64,000 nt of DNA from Fuerstiella sp041398845 (GCA_041398845.1 JAWKTZ010000011.1:186001-250000), one strand, 5' to 3'; positions 1 through 9,613 are shown, numbered from the stretch's first letter. The notes: generated from the sequence alone by a model not told the origin. Program-made: numbers and translations.

Positions 1-2
1 GG

Positions 3-2063
3 TGGTTCTTTGGGTTCCTGGAACGTTGGTTTCTGTCCCGCAGCTACCGTCGTCTGGTCGTTGCCATGCCGTTTCTGGTGTTGGTCATCGGAGGGGCCGC
101 GTTTCTGTGGTGGCTCAGAAGTGCTCCTCAGGAACAACTGGTTCGCAACTACGAAAAAGCGGTTACTCAGGCCATCAAAGACGGAGACACAGAAAAGGCC
201 AGTGTCTATCTGGAAAGCCTTGTCCAGCGTCGCCCCAATGACAAACGCTACCGCTTTCAACTGGCTCTGCATCTGATCAACAATGACCAGAAGGCGAAAG
301 GAGCTGCCTATCTGCGTGAACTCACAGAGCCCGGGCTGAACGGCTTCAATCCCGCACGTCTGTGGCTGGTACAACAGGCCACCGAAGACAACCCTCTGAT
401 CCCGCTGCCGCCGGAAGCCATTGAAGCTCAACTGCGCCTGATTGTCGATTCCGATCCTCGCAATGCAACGGCCAACCGGTTACTGGCAGAACGGAACCTT
501 CACAGCGGAAAACTCAAGGAAGCCGAAGACCGGCTGTTGAGCGTTGCGGAATTCGTCCCGTCACTGAACCTGCCACTGGCGAAGGTGCAGCGATTGCTGA
601 ATCGAAGTTCTAAACAGGTCGACTTTCACCTGAACAGCGCCGCCGACCATTTCGCTCAGCAGTTGCTGAAGGACCCTGCGAACGTCGAAGTCCGCATCGC
701 GCGCTCAGAAGCACTGATGCTTCAGGGAAGTGCCGAAGATGCCGAACGCGTGCTGAAAGAAGGCCTGGCATTGAGTGATGACCCGAAGCTGCGGCGGTCG
801 CTCGGAGGTCTTTATGCCGCCATCGCCAGCCAGCGAATTCAGGAGTCCTTTCTGAACCGTGACCTGAGTGCTGGATTGCTGGTTCAGGCCATTGCTCTGG
901 ACCCGGCGGCGAAAGACAGACTTCAGCAGATTCTGATTCTTGTCGCCTCGGGCGCCAAAGTCCAACCGGCCGATCTGGCTCCGGCCATTGATGCACTCCA
1001 AAACGCGGAAAAGCTAACGAACGCTGAAGAAGTTCTGCTGTGCCAGGCACTGGCTGCTGCGGAACGCTTTGATGAAGCCATCGCACGTCTGGAATCAATC
1101 GAAATGCCGGACAACCAGTTGCAGTCCCTGCAGGCTCGATTGTATCGCCTGAACGGCCAGTCAGCGAAAGCGGACGAACTGATTGCGAGGCTGGCGGCGG
1201 ACTATGAAAACCACATCGATGATCTGACACCAGCAGACACCGTCGCGTATGCCGACGTGCTGTTGCTGTCATCGCGATTTGACGATGCCGTCGCCGTGTT
1301 GAAATCTGCCATCGCCGCCCATTCGCAGAATGCCACGAATGATGCAGCGGCTGACAGCGACGAAGCCACTGTGCAGCAACAGCAACTGGAGAATCGTCAG
1401 TTGCAGGTGGCGTTTGGTCGAGCCTGCCTGGCGGCCTATGATCAAAACCTGAAAGAGAACAGCTTTGCAGATGTCAAACAGGCGTTGACGCTGCTGGATG
1501 AGGCGCTGCAGACAAACACGGTGTCCGTGCATGTGCTGGATCGACTGGCTCATCTGGTGTCATCAAAACATGACTTCTGGCAGGAAGCCGATGCGGCCCT
1601 GACCAAACTGCTGGCGACGGGAATCGGGAATGTCGAAATTTACAATCTGCTGGGCACCAAAGCGCTGCAACTCGATGATCCCGAGCGTGCTCGTGTTTAT
1701 CTGGAACGTGCTCATTCACTGTCGCGTTCGCACCCGATGGTTCTGAACAACCTCGCCCTGGCATTGGTTCGGGACGATCCGGGCACGGCCGAACGAGCTT
1801 TGGGACTGGTGGCTGAAGTCTTGGAAATTCTGCCGGATCACCCGGACGCATTGTCCACTCGAGCCGAAGTTCTGATCTGCATGGAACGCTGGGAGGAAGC
1901 TCGACGAGACCTGGAAGTGGTGCTGCCGAAACGCACCACCAGTCGCAATTCTCGAATGCTGATGGCCAGAGTTTACGACGCTCTGAACGAACCCGCTCTT
2001 GCGGAAGAACACCGCCGCATTCTCAAAGAACTGGAAGCCAAGCCGGAATCGGACGACAAGTAA
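3..2063 (+). CDS. TPR-repeat membrane protein (5' end outside window)
   Basis: The reading frame is open to the left edge, so the true start probably lies upstream. The ATG at 66 has no Shine-Dalgarno-like sequence before it, and the codons ahead of it read as a basic, aromatic stretch (LERWFLSRSYRRLVVA) leading into one hydrophobic segment (MPFLVLVIGGAAFLWWL). The remaining ~640 residues are alpha-helical tetratricopeptide-type repeats, including LNNLALALVRDDPGTAERAL. I infer a single-pass inner-membrane protein with a large periplasmic TPR domain used for protein contacts. Its layout resembles the TPR protein at 20208-21791 that follows the exosortase, so the two may be paralogues. No enzymatic motif is visible and the partner is unknown. 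Confidence 0.8.
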   Translation, partial: WFFGFLERWFLSRSYRRLVVAMPFLVLVIGGAAFLWWLRSAPQEQLVRNYEKAVTQAIKDGDTEKASVYLESLVQRRPNDKRYRFQLALHLINNDQKAKGAAYLRELTEPGLNGFNPARLWLVQQATEDNPLIPLPPEAIEAQLRLIVDSDPRNATANRLLAERNLHSGKLKEAEDRLLSVAEFVPSLNLPLAKVQRLLNRSSKQVDFHLNSAADHFAQQLLKDPANVEVRIARSEALMLQGSAEDAERVLKEGLALSDDPKLRRSLGGLYAAIASQRIQESFLNRDLSAGLLVQAIALDPAAKDRLQQILILVASGAKVQPADLAPAIDALQNAEKLTNAEEVLLCQALAAAERFDEAIARLESIEMPDNQLQSLQARLYRLNGQSAKADELIARLAADYENHIDDLTPADTVAYADVLLLSSRFDDAVAVLKSAIAAHSQNATNDAAADSDEATVQQQQLENRQLQVAFGRACLAAYDQNLKENSFADVKQALTLLDEALQTNTVSVHVLDRLAHLVSSKHDFWQEADAALTKLLATGIGNVEIYNLLGTKALQLDDPERARVYLERAHSLSRSHPMVLNNLALALVRDDPGTAERALGLVAEVLEILPDHPDALSTRAEVLICMERWEEARRDLEVVLPKRTTSRNSRMLMARVYDALNEPALAEEHRRILKELEAKPESDDK

Positions 2064-2118
2064 GGTCACCGCGTTTGTGTGCTTTGGGTCGCACACTTTC
2101 AAAGCTCACAGCGGGTGG

Positions 2119-2240
2119 CACACCTTCAAAGAAGGTGTGTCGCGCAGCGATGGGAAACTGTGATGACGCAACCTTCCCACAAACCAACGCCCCAGGTAGA
2201 AAGAACGCCCGATCCCAGTTTCCCATGGCTGCGCCACACA
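2119..2240. repeat. REP-like palindromic unit 1
   Basis: The unit opens with a perfect hairpin (CACACCTTC-AAA-GAAGGTGTG, 2119-2139). Next come the left arm CGCAGCGATGGGAAACTG, a variable centre, and the complementary right arm CAGTTTCCCATGGCTGCG ending near 2240. The whole unit can fold as one long cruciform. It is the first of five copies in this window. It lies just downstream of the TPR gene and upstream of the RAYT pseudogene. Confidence 0.85.
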
Positions 2241-2251
2241 GCACCGGGTGG

Positions 2252-2390
2252 CACACCTTCAAAGAAGGTGTGTCGCGAAGCGATAGGAAACCGTGATACC
2301 ACAACCTTCCCACAAACCAACGCCTCAAGTAAAAAGATCGCCCGATCACAGTTTCCCATGGCTGCGCCACACAGCTTGCCTGAACGGCAA
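2252..2390. repeat. REP-like palindromic unit 2
   Basis: Same architecture as unit 1: hairpin at 2252-2272, arm TGTGTCGCGAAGCGATAGGA, and a complementary arm ending in GCTGCGCCACACAGC. A small terminal palindrome TTGCCTGAACGGCAA finishes at 2390. It is in direct orientation to unit 1 and ends 34 bases before the RAYT start codon. Confidence 0.85.
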
Positions 2391-2424
2391 TCTATGTCCC
2401 CAACTTACTGGAAGGTCCTGTAGA

Positions 2425-2967
2425 ATGGCACCACTGGAATCCAGGCCACGACGGCAAGTCTACGATGACGAAGGGCATACGCACTTTATCACGTTTGCCT
2501 GCAATGGTCGGCGTAAACTGCTGAATCAGAACCGATGCAAACGCATCGTGATTTCCAGGCTGGAAACAACTCGAAAAGCTTATGAGGGAACGTGTTTTGG
2601 TTTCGTGATCATGCCGGAACACGTTCATGTGCTGATCCGGTTTCGAGAGCAAGGCCTGCTGTCATTGTTCAAGCAGGAATGGAAACGACAATCGAGTGTC
2701 GCATTGGTGGAACATTTCACGAAGACGGCGAACCCCGTTCTGGAATACCTGACAGACCAGGAAAGCCATCATCAGGTCTGGATTCCCAAGCAATATGATT
2801 TCAACATCTACTCCCGCCCCAAGGCCATTGAAAAGCTGGAATAAATGCATCGGAATCCTGTGGAACGCCAGCTCGTCACGAATCCTGCCGACTGGATGTT
2901 CGGCAGCGCGCTGTGGTACGAATCAGGACGATCCGTTGGGGTCGCGCTGACACATATTGATGAGTGA
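2425..2967 (+). pseudogene. REP-associated tyrosine transposase (RAYT, Y1/HUH family), broken by a stop codon
   Basis: The product belongs to the IS200-like Y1 transposases that act on REP palindromes. The ATG at 2425 opens a protein with the HUH signature MPEHVHVLIRF and a downstream region containing QYDFNIYS. Reading stops at TAA 2842-2844, inside what in this family is the conserved block LEYMHRNPV. The same frame continues without interruption (MHRNPVERQLVTNPADW...) to TGA at 2965-2967. One base change, TAT or TAC to TAA, explains it. Full length would be about 180 residues, normal for the family; the truncated form is 139. Two REP-like units lie before it and two after it, the usual RAYT setting. 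It is probably inactive unless the stop is read through. Confidence 0.85.
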
Positions 2968-2982
2968 AGCAACTGCGGGTAC

Positions 2983-3120
2983 CACACCTTCAAAGAAGGT
3001 GTGTCGCGAAGCGATAGGAAACTGTGATAACGCGGGCTGTTCACAAACAACGTGATTCCTGGGAAGAACGCTGCAGTACAGTTGCCCATGGCTGCGCCAC
3101 ACAGCTTGCCTGAACGGCAA
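2983..3120. repeat. REP-like palindromic unit 3
   Basis: Hairpin at 2983-3003, then GTCGCGAAGCGATAGGAAAC and its complementary arm around 3080-3103, ending with TTGCCTGAACGGCAA at 3120. It begins 16 bases after the reconstructed end of the RAYT gene. Confidence 0.85.
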
Positions 3121-3164
3121 GCTCTGCCACCCTTTGTCCCACACCTCCTGCCCACACCGGGTAC

Positions 3165-3302
3165 CACACCTTCAAAGAAGGTGTGTCGCGAAGCGATGGG
3201 AAACTGTGATGACGCCCGCTGTGCACAAACAACGTGGTTCATGGGAAGAACGCTGCAGCACAGTTTCCCATGGCTGCGCCACACAGCTTGCCTGAATGGC
3301 AA
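3165..3302. repeat. REP-like palindromic unit 4
   Basis: Hairpin at 3165-3185, left arm GTCGCGAAGCGATGGGAAAC, right arm ACAGTTTCCCATGGCTGCGC, and terminal palindrome TTGCCTGAATGGCAA. From here to the pseudopilin start at 3596 there is no convincing gene. The open frame that continues upstream of 3596 lacks a start signal and reads through this repeat. Confidence 0.85.
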
Positions 3303-3595
3303 CCTGTGCCACCCTCCTTGCCCTGGAATACCTGTTCAAAGCAACACCCTTACAGAGTGAATGCCTAATGGATTCACAGAAAGCTGAGGAATTTGCGCAG
3401 CGACCTGTCGGGTTTGGGTGCAAGTTCGCGATGAAGATTTCAGATCATTTTTTGACAATTCCGGCGGCGGATGCTGGAGTCATCGCCGTAGAGTCTCCAC
3501 AATACCAAGCTTCATTGGGGAGTACGCCCCACGGGAACCGGCAGCCGGGACACGAACTCTCTTCAGCCGAAACCACATTGACGCGGAGTCGATTC

Positions 3596-4759
3596 ATGCA
3601 AAGCATTGGAAAGAGCAACGGTTGCCGATCAACACGGAGATCGGCTGGTCGTCCCGGCTTCACGCTGATTGAATTGCTCGTGGTGATTTCCATCATCGCC
3701 ACACTCATGTCATTGATTCTGCCAGCCGTCCAGAACGCCCGAGAAGCCGCACGACGAACGCAGTGTCTGAATAATATCCGGAATGTGACGCTGGCGGCGT
3801 TGAATTTTGCAAGTTCATCACCGAAAGGTCATCTGCCGGCGTTGAGCTACTATCTGCCGCTCCCAATTAGCGGTGGAACTCTGACACCGCCGTTCGCAGC
3901 CGGCCGAAGTTGGGTCGTCGAAATCCTACCGTTCATGGACCAGCAAGCGACTTACGATCGTTGGGACAAGGACTTAGAGTGGAACAGTACTGCAATCAAC
4001 TCCAATGGAGCTGTAAATCGAAGTCTCGCTAACGATCTGTACGTTGAAGCCTTGGCCTGCCCCAATGACGAGAGTGCATTTGCAACGCCTGGTGGATTAA
4101 GCTACGTGGGCAACGCAGGATTTGGGACGGAAACAGTGGGTGCCAGTCCACCGTCCTCGCGTGGACATACCTTCTTCGATGCCGAATTTGACTGGAACAG
4201 CAATGGGACTGCTGGCGACAAAGAGGATGTGGAGGTAACGTATAAGACCGGGGTGTTTTGGCCGAATATCATCTACGAAACAGGACTGTTGGCGGGCATC
4301 TGCAACAATAGGTGTACGGCTGTCGGAAAGGTTTACGATGGTTCGGCGAATACGCTGATGATGGCCGAGAACCTGAATGCCGGCGATACGAATTGGGCAA
4401 ACCCCAGTTTGAACAGCTGTGGTTTTCTTCTTCCCTTGAATGGTGGACCGTCGGTTCCTACTGACACAAGCAAGGCCTCACGTTCTCTCTTGGGAAACAC
4501 GGTACAGGGAATCAAGACAAACACTAATCCATTTATCAACGAAATGAAGACTGGCCCGGAGGGGGCTCCTTACCCAAGTTCGAATCACCCTGGAGTTGTC
4601 GTAGTTTCAATGTGTGACGGATCCGCAAAGACATTAAGTGAAGACATAGACAAGTACGTTTATGCCAGTTTGATCACTCCTGATGGCACACGACTTCGAA
4701 AATTCTCCACTGGCGGCTCGTTCGTCTCCGAAACACCGGTTAGTGGTGACAGTTTCTGA
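3596..4759 (+). CDS. DUF1559-type pseudopilin (prepilin N-terminal methylation protein)
   Basis: A 387-residue type II secretion-like pseudopilin of the family expanded in planctomycetes. After a basic leader, GFTLIELLVVISIIATLMSL is the prepilin peptidase site and membrane helix, followed by the family hallmark PAVQNAREAARRTQCLNN. The C-terminal part holds the usual DUF1559 H...DG region (NHPGVVVVSMCDGSAKTL). The frame is open further upstream, but ATG 3596 places the leader 21 residues before the cleavage Gly as expected, so I chose it. It is expected at the inner membrane or in a secretion pseudopilus; the cargo is unknown. The next gene encodes a PEP-CTERM protein on the same strand after 163 bases. 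Confidence 0.9.
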   Translation: MQSIGKSNGCRSTRRSAGRPGFTLIELLVVISIIATLMSLILPAVQNAREAARRTQCLNNIRNVTLAALNFASSSPKGHLPALSYYLPLPISGGTLTPPFAAGRSWVVEILPFMDQQATYDRWDKDLEWNSTAINSNGAVNRSLANDLYVEALACPNDESAFATPGGLSYVGNAGFGTETVGASPPSSRGHTFFDAEFDWNSNGTAGDKEDVEVTYKTGVFWPNIIYETGLLAGICNNRCTAVGKVYDGSANTLMMAENLNAGDTNWANPSLNSCGFLLPLNGGPSVPTDTSKASRSLLGNTVQGIKTNTNPFINEMKTGPEGAPYPSSNHPGVVVVSMCDGSAKTLSEDIDKYVYASLITPDGTRLRKFSTGGSFVSETPVSGDSF

Positions 4760-4922
4760 AGTACAGTTAAGCTCGCAGCCCTAGTGGTGTCCCTTATTCC
4801 ATCTCAATGTGAAATGAAGCCTCGCCAATTTACTGTTGATCCCGATGCTAACAGCGAACTTCCGGTCGCAGACTGCCATCTTCCTAATTGCCCAAGAACG
4901 ATCGCTTTTTAAAGGTTGAGAA

Positions 4923-5594
4923 ATGAAAAAAATTGCCGTTTTGATTTGTATCTTCACGACGTCTTCGATGGCTAGTGGTGACATCATTTGGAATAACGGA
5001 CTGTACGACACAACTGGAACGGCGTCAGACATTTCAGATTTTGCCCGCGCGGACAACTTTAATTTAGGAGCGGCTACAACGTTGAATTCTCTCCGCTTCT
5101 GGGCCGTTTCAACAACCAGTCCGGCCACTTTTGGAAATTTTGGAGGAACCGTCGGATTCGCAATTCATCAGAACGCGGCAGGTGTGCCCGGGACAACAGT
5201 GGCGAGTGGCGCGGACTCGACTGTGAGCTTAATCGACACCGGGGCAACCGTGCTGGGACTCAACATTTTCGAACTCGGAGTAGATCTTGGATCGATCGCT
5301 TTAGCGGCCGGGGACTACTGGCTGCAATTGCGTGAGGGTAGTATTGGCTCAGCATTCGATGGGACTTCCATCTTTTGGACCACGACAGCTTCGGGTTCAG
5401 CTCCTACCGGTCAATTCGACGCGACGGAGACTGGTCCCGTGTGGGGTAACGACAGTGGCCAAGAATACGCATTCGAGCTTTCCGGTACGTTAGACAGTGC
5501 GACCGTACCCGAACCATCAAGCCTCGCAGTGCTCTTCGCTGGCGGGATCGGTGCATACTTCGTACGACGCCGACGCCAGAATGCTGCCGCTTGA
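4923..5594 (+). CDS. PEP-CTERM surface protein
   Basis: A 223-residue exported protein. The N-terminus (MKKIAVLICIFTTSSMASG) is a signal peptide. The body is rich in Gly, Thr and Asn and repeats a 'choice-of-anchor' like pattern (RADNFNLGAATTLNSLRFWA). The C-terminus carries the sorting signal VPEPSSLAVLFAGGIGAYF followed by RRRRQ. The PEP motif, helix and basic tail mark it as an exosortase substrate, probably of the exosortase at 21788-23569. AAGGTTGAG upstream serves as ribosome site. A terminator-like hairpin follows the stop. Function beyond surface location is not readable. Confidence 0.88.
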   Translation: MKKIAVLICIFTTSSMASGDIIWNNGLYDTTGTASDISDFARADNFNLGAATTLNSLRFWAVSTTSPATFGNFGGTVGFAIHQNAAGVPGTTVASGADSTVSLIDTGATVLGLNIFELGVDLGSIALAAGDYWLQLREGSIGSAFDGTSIFWTTTASGSAPTGQFDATETGPVWGNDSGQEYAFELSGTLDSATVPEPSSLAVLFAGGIGAYFVRRRRQNAAA

Positions 5595-5624
5595 CAGGTT
5601 CGACTAGATAGCTCAGCGTAACAG

Positions 5625-5653
5625 CGGCTCTGGAATCTCCTGAGCCGTTTTTT
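5625..5653 (+). terminator. Rho-independent terminator after the PEP-CTERM gene
   Basis: The stem CGGCTC / GAGCCG is separated by an 11-base loop and followed directly by TTTTTT. It starts 30 bases after the stop codon. The short stem makes it a moderate-strength prediction. Confidence 0.6.
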
Positions 5654-5685
5654 ATGCGCGGCTGGCACCGGCGTTTGGTGGGTGG

Positions 5686-5823
5686 CACACCTTCAAAGAA
5701 AGTGTGTCGCGAAGCGATCAGAAAACGTGATGACGGGAGCTGTTCGCAGACGACGTTGCTCGTGGGAAGAACGCTGCAGCACAGTTTCCCATGGCTGCGC
5801 CACACAGCTTGCCTGAACGGCAA
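5686..5823. repeat. REP-like palindromic unit 5
   Basis: This copy is 2.4 kb from unit 4. Its hairpin has one mismatch (CACACCTTC-AAA-GAAAGTGTG). Arms GTCGCGAAGCGATCAGAAAA and ACAGTTTCCCATGGCTGCGC and the terminal TTGCCTGAACGGCAA are present. A half hairpin, GGGTGGCACACCTG, remains near 5870. The rest of 5824-6051 before the sulfatase holds no further gene. Confidence 0.8.
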
Positions 5824-6051
5824 GCTATGCTACCCCTTTTTTCCGGATGGCATACTTCCAAATTGGCCGGGTGGCACACCTGTTTCCTTCTTTGACTGAA
5901 AATTCTCTGAGTTGTGACCGGGTGTTGCCGTGCAATACAATGCGATCTGAACGGCGGGCCGTTGCTGTTCGTTTGGGGATCATTGAGTGGTTACCGCCCC
6001 GGTTCTCTTGCCCTTTTTTTTGTCGATGTTGCGTTTCAGGAGTCAGAACGA

Positions 6052-7605
6052 ATGCCGGTCACCATTTTCAATGCAACGAATCCGGTTCCTGCGATTCAGC
6101 GGAATCGATCGCTGCTTCTGTTGCGCTGTATCAGTTTCGCGCAGGCCGTTGGCCTGGTGGCCTTCGTTGCCGGGATGCTGGTGATTCCCGCCAATGCAGC
6201 AGATGCGAACAAACCTGCGATTCGCCCCAACATTATTTTCATACTGGCGGACGATCTGGGCTATGGAGATCTCGGCTGCTACGGTCAGAAGCTGATCAGG
6301 ACGCCTCGGCTGGACAGGATGGCGGCTGAGGGCATGCGGTTCACCGACTTCTACGCAGGAAACACCGTGTGTGCTCCTTCGCGGAGCGTTCTGATGACCG
6401 GGCAGCATATGGGGCATACTCATGTGCGAGGCAACGCCGGTGGTCCGGACATGTCCATGCAATCGCTGCGTGATGAAGACGTCACCGTCGCGGAAGTGTT
6501 GAAGTCGGCCGGATATCAAACAGCGTTGTGTGGCAAATGGGGACTGGGTGATGATGCGCCCGGCGGTCAGTCCGGGCTGCCTCGGCGACAGGGGTTCGAC
6601 TTCTTCTACGGCTACCTGAACCAGGTCCATGCACACAATTACTATCCTGAATTTCTGTGGCGCAATGAGGCTCAGGACCGGCTGAAGAACGTCGTTCACA
6701 AACTGGACCGCACTTATGGAGGATTCACGGGTGGCTGGGCCACCACAAAAACGGACTACAGTCACGACCTGATCGCCGGTGAGGCCATCAACTTCATCCG
6801 GGAAGCTCGCACCGACCCGACTTCCGCTCGGCCGTTTTTTCTGTACCTTGCACTCACCATTCCTCATGCCAATAACGAAGGCACTCGGGGAACAGGCAAC
6901 GGGCAGGAAGTTCCGGGCTTCGGTCAGTATGCCGACAAAGACTGGAGCGATCAGGACAAAGGTCAGGCCGCAATGATCTCTCGCATGGACGCAGACGTCG
7001 GCCGCATCCTTGATCTTCTGGATGAACTGAACATTGCCAACGACACGGTTGTGATGTTTTCCAGCGACAACGGTCCCCACAACGAAGGCGGCCACGACCC
7101 CAAACGTTTCAATCCCGGTGGGCCTCTGCGAGGAATGAAGCGTGATCTGTATGAAGGCGGCATTCGCGTGCCCATGATTGTGCGTTGGCCGGGAACTACG
7201 CCCGCCGGAACAACGTCCGACCATATCGGTTACTTCGGAGACCTGATGGCCACGGCCGCCGAACTCAGCGGAGCTCAACCGCCTGACAACATCGATTCGG
7301 TCAGCTTTGTTCCCACGCTGACCGGCAAGGCCGATGCTCAGCCGAAACATGACTACCTGTACTGGGAGTTCTACGAACAGGGCGGCAAGCAGGCGGTTCG
7401 GGACGGACAATGGAAAGCCGTTCGCCAGCCATGGCAGACCGGGCCAACAGAATTGTATGACCTGAGCAACGACATCGGTGAACAAAGCAACATCGCGTCA
7501 AAGCACCCGGATATTGTGCAGCGACTGGAAGCGATGATGCAGCAGGCACATGTCGCTCACCCCAACTGGCAGGTTCGAGCTCCGTCGTCGAAGGCGAAGA
7601 AGTGA
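6052..7605 (+). CDS. Secreted formylglycine-dependent sulfatase (arylsulfatase family)
   Basis: A 517-residue sulfatase, expected to remove sulfate esters from polysaccharides in the periplasm or outside the cell. The basic N-terminus and hydrophobic stretch ending at NAADANK (around residues 20-53) form a signal peptide. The catalytic core begins RPNIIFILADDLGYGDLGCY with the metal-binding Asp pair. Cys107 in TVCAPSRSVLMTG (CxPSR) is the residue converted to formylglycine. SSDNGPHNEGGHDP supplies further metal ligands and KWGLGDD a conserved Lys region. ATG 6052 is preceded by CAGGAG at suitable spacing. No formylglycine-generating enzyme is encoded nearby. It converges on the acyltransferase gene with 16 bases between them. 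Substrate specificity cannot be read by eye. Confidence 0.93.
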   Translation: MPVTIFNATNPVPAIQRNRSLLLLRCISFAQAVGLVAFVAGMLVIPANAADANKPAIRPNIIFILADDLGYGDLGCYGQKLIRTPRLDRMAAEGMRFTDFYAGNTVCAPSRSVLMTGQHMGHTHVRGNAGGPDMSMQSLRDEDVTVAEVLKSAGYQTALCGKWGLGDDAPGGQSGLPRRQGFDFFYGYLNQVHAHNYYPEFLWRNEAQDRLKNVVHKLDRTYGGFTGGWATTKTDYSHDLIAGEAINFIREARTDPTSARPFFLYLALTIPHANNEGTRGTGNGQEVPGFGQYADKDWSDQDKGQAAMISRMDADVGRILDLLDELNIANDTVVMFSSDNGPHNEGGHDPKRFNPGGPLRGMKRDLYEGGIRVPMIVRWPGTTPAGTTSDHIGYFGDLMATAAELSGAQPPDNIDSVSFVPTLTGKADAQPKHDYLYWEFYEQGGKQAVRDGQWKAVRQPWQTGPTELYDLSNDIGEQSNIASKHPDIVQRLEAMMQQAHVAHPNWQVRAPSSKAKK

Positions 7606-7621
7606 GTCGACCGGCCTGACG

Positions 7622-9613
7622 TTACTCGGCCGTTGATCCGATTTCCGTCAGCAACCGCAGCAGGTACGGTCGAATCAGTTCGTTGACTCCATGGTCGGAC
7701 AGGTGATCGCAGTCGCGATAGAACGAACCGGCATGGTTCCCCAGCCGTGAATGACCACTGCGATCAAAAAACGCTTCGGCAAGATCCAGCGTTGTCACGG
7801 CTGGTCGCTCAGCGGCCAACTGGTCGATAATGTCGTTGGCGTTCTGCTGGCGAGCTCTGTGTTCGGACAGGCTGACGCCTTTCGGTACCTCCAGCCCCCA
7901 ACTCGCACTGCGCACAAGGGCACGCTGAGGATTGATGGTCTGCACAGGCACCTGCTTCAGCACCCGGATCGCAGCTCCCATTGATTCCAGTTCGTCGAAC
8001 GTGTGAGACAGTCCGTCGCGAAACGCAGCTCTGGCTTCCTCACGACTTGTCGTTGCCGAGCCGCGCCGTGCGATCAGAGAATCCATCGTTCCGTCGGGGC
8101 GTCCTTCAATGTTCACGGCCCAGCGACCGACCAGAATCACGTGCCTGATGTTCTCTTGCCGGATGAATTCCAGCACCGCATCGTTCCATTTCAACGCATC
8201 GCCGGAAGGATCCGAGTCACCTGGTCGCCAGACATCGACGACAGGAATGGTTGCGAGTCGAACGGCAATTACGCCGGTCAGTCCGCAATGTGAAGCCAGT
8301 GAATCCATGCAATCGCCCAGCACCATCGCATGGCTGTCGCCCCAGACGATGAAATCAGGAGGCGTGTTATCTGCCTCGCGTTTTGCTCCGATCACAGGCA
8401 GCCGTCCGCTGCGAACATCGGCGATTCGTGATTCGAATTTCCGCGATGCCGTCATCGGAGCTGCAAGGATGCGTACGTTTTCCGGATACCGCCATGGACA
8501 GCCCTGCTGGTGGTCGATCGCAAACGCCACTCCAATCATCACGATCGCGGAGCCGACCGCGCCCAAAGCCGGTTTCTTCAGCCCCGGCCAAAGACCGCTC
8601 TTCCGCATTGGCATTTCGACAAACTTCCATGACACAACAGCCAGTGCAAGGCTTGCCATGATGGTTCCGCCGCTTTGCCACGGTGACAGTTCGATTCCAA
8701 CCCGGTACCGCAGAAACGCAAGCATCGGCCAGTGCCAGAGATACAGGGAATAGGAAATCAGCCCGAAGAACACCAGCATTCGATTGGAAAGCATTCGCCC
8801 TAAAGACGTCGATGAAGACGAATTGAAATAGATGACGGCAAACGTCCCCAGACATGGAACCAGAGCTGCCATGCCGGGAAATTTCGTCGCGGCTCCGTAG
8901 AAAACTCCGGCCGCGATCACCATCGCAAATCCGCCCCATGCACCGAATTCAAGCCAGGCTCGGCGCAGTCGAAGCGGCTTCGGACAGTACACCAGAATGG
9001 CTCCCAGCAGCAGTTCCCATGCTCGCGACGGCAGCAGAAAGAACGCCGCATTGGGATGTTGCCTCACGCCCCATTCACTTAACAGAAGGGATCCGGCAAT
9101 CAGTGTCAGAAACGTGCCGACGATGATTCGGTTTGAACTGCGTCGCAGAGCCATCAGCAGCAGCGGAAACCCCAGATAAAACTGTTCTTCAACGGCGAGT
9201 GACCAGGTATGCAGCAGCGGCATGGTTTCGGACTCACCGTCAAAATAGCCGGTGTTTTGCCAGAAGTAGACATTGGAGCACATGGCCTGCTGAGCAATCA
9301 GCGATTCCGCAAGTCTGTCAAGATCTTCGGGCAGCAGTAACAACCATCCGATCGCCAGGCTGACGCTGCACACCAGCGAGGCGGCGGGAATGATCCGTCG
9401 AATTCTGCGTCCCCAGAAATCCGAAAGACGAAACGTATCCGCCTGTTGAGCCGTCGTAATCAGGCCTGTGATCAGGAATCCGGAGATCACAAAGAAAACG
9501 TCAACACCAACAAACCCGCCGGAAAAGCCCAGTCCCGCATGAAACAACACCACCATCCCCACAGCAACGGCGCGCAATCCATCAATATCGGGCCGGTACC
9601 GAAACTCGACCAT
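7622..9613 (-). CDS. Acyltransferase 3 (OafA/YrhL type) with C-terminal SGNH domain
   Basis: A 663-residue membrane O-acyltransferase. The N-terminal half starts YRPDIDGLRAVAVGMVVLFH, the family signature, and has about ten hydrophobic segments, with FFVISGFLITGLI and LHTWSLAVEEQFYL typical of the family. The C-terminal SGNH-hydrolase domain shows IVWGDSHAMVLGD (nucleophile Ser) and DCDHLSDHGVNEL (Asp/His). Such proteins acetylate surface or lipid-linked glycans. I chose the ATG at 9613 because CAGGAGG lies six bases upstream; an earlier in-frame start would add 15 unlikely residues. It is monocistronic and convergent with the sulfatase. Confidence 0.92.
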   Translation of the reverse strand: MVEFRYRPDIDGLRAVAVGMVVLFHAGLGFSGGFVGVDVFFVISGFLITGLITTAQQADTFRLSDFWGRRIRRIIPAASLVCSVSLAIGWLLLLPEDLDRLAESLIAQQAMCSNVYFWQNTGYFDGESETMPLLHTWSLAVEEQFYLGFPLLLMALRRSSNRIIVGTFLTLIAGSLLLSEWGVRQHPNAAFFLLPSRAWELLLGAILVYCPKPLRLRRAWLEFGAWGGFAMVIAAGVFYGAATKFPGMAALVPCLGTFAVIYFNSSSSTSLGRMLSNRMLVFFGLISYSLYLWHWPMLAFLRYRVGIELSPWQSGGTIMASLALAVVSWKFVEMPMRKSGLWPGLKKPALGAVGSAIVMIGVAFAIDHQQGCPWRYPENVRILAAPMTASRKFESRIADVRSGRLPVIGAKREADNTPPDFIVWGDSHAMVLGDCMDSLASHCGLTGVIAVRLATIPVVDVWRPGDSDPSGDALKWNDAVLEFIRQENIRHVILVGRWAVNIEGRPDGTMDSLIARRGSATTSREEARAAFRDGLSHTFDELESMGAAIRVLKQVPVQTINPQRALVRSASWGLEVPKGVSLSEHRARQQNANDIIDQLAAERPAVTTLDLAEAFFDRSGHSRLGNHAGSFYRDCDHLSDHGVNELIRPYLLRLLTEIGSTAE

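Noticed and set aside
2119..3302. CRISPR array
   Set aside because: The repeats are long palindromic units with irregular spacing and similar, not unique, spacers; no cas genes are present.
6043..7485. Long minus-strand open frame of 480 codons
   Set aside because: It is antisense to the sulfatase, has no recognisable domain or ribosome site, and is an effect of GC-rich codon use.
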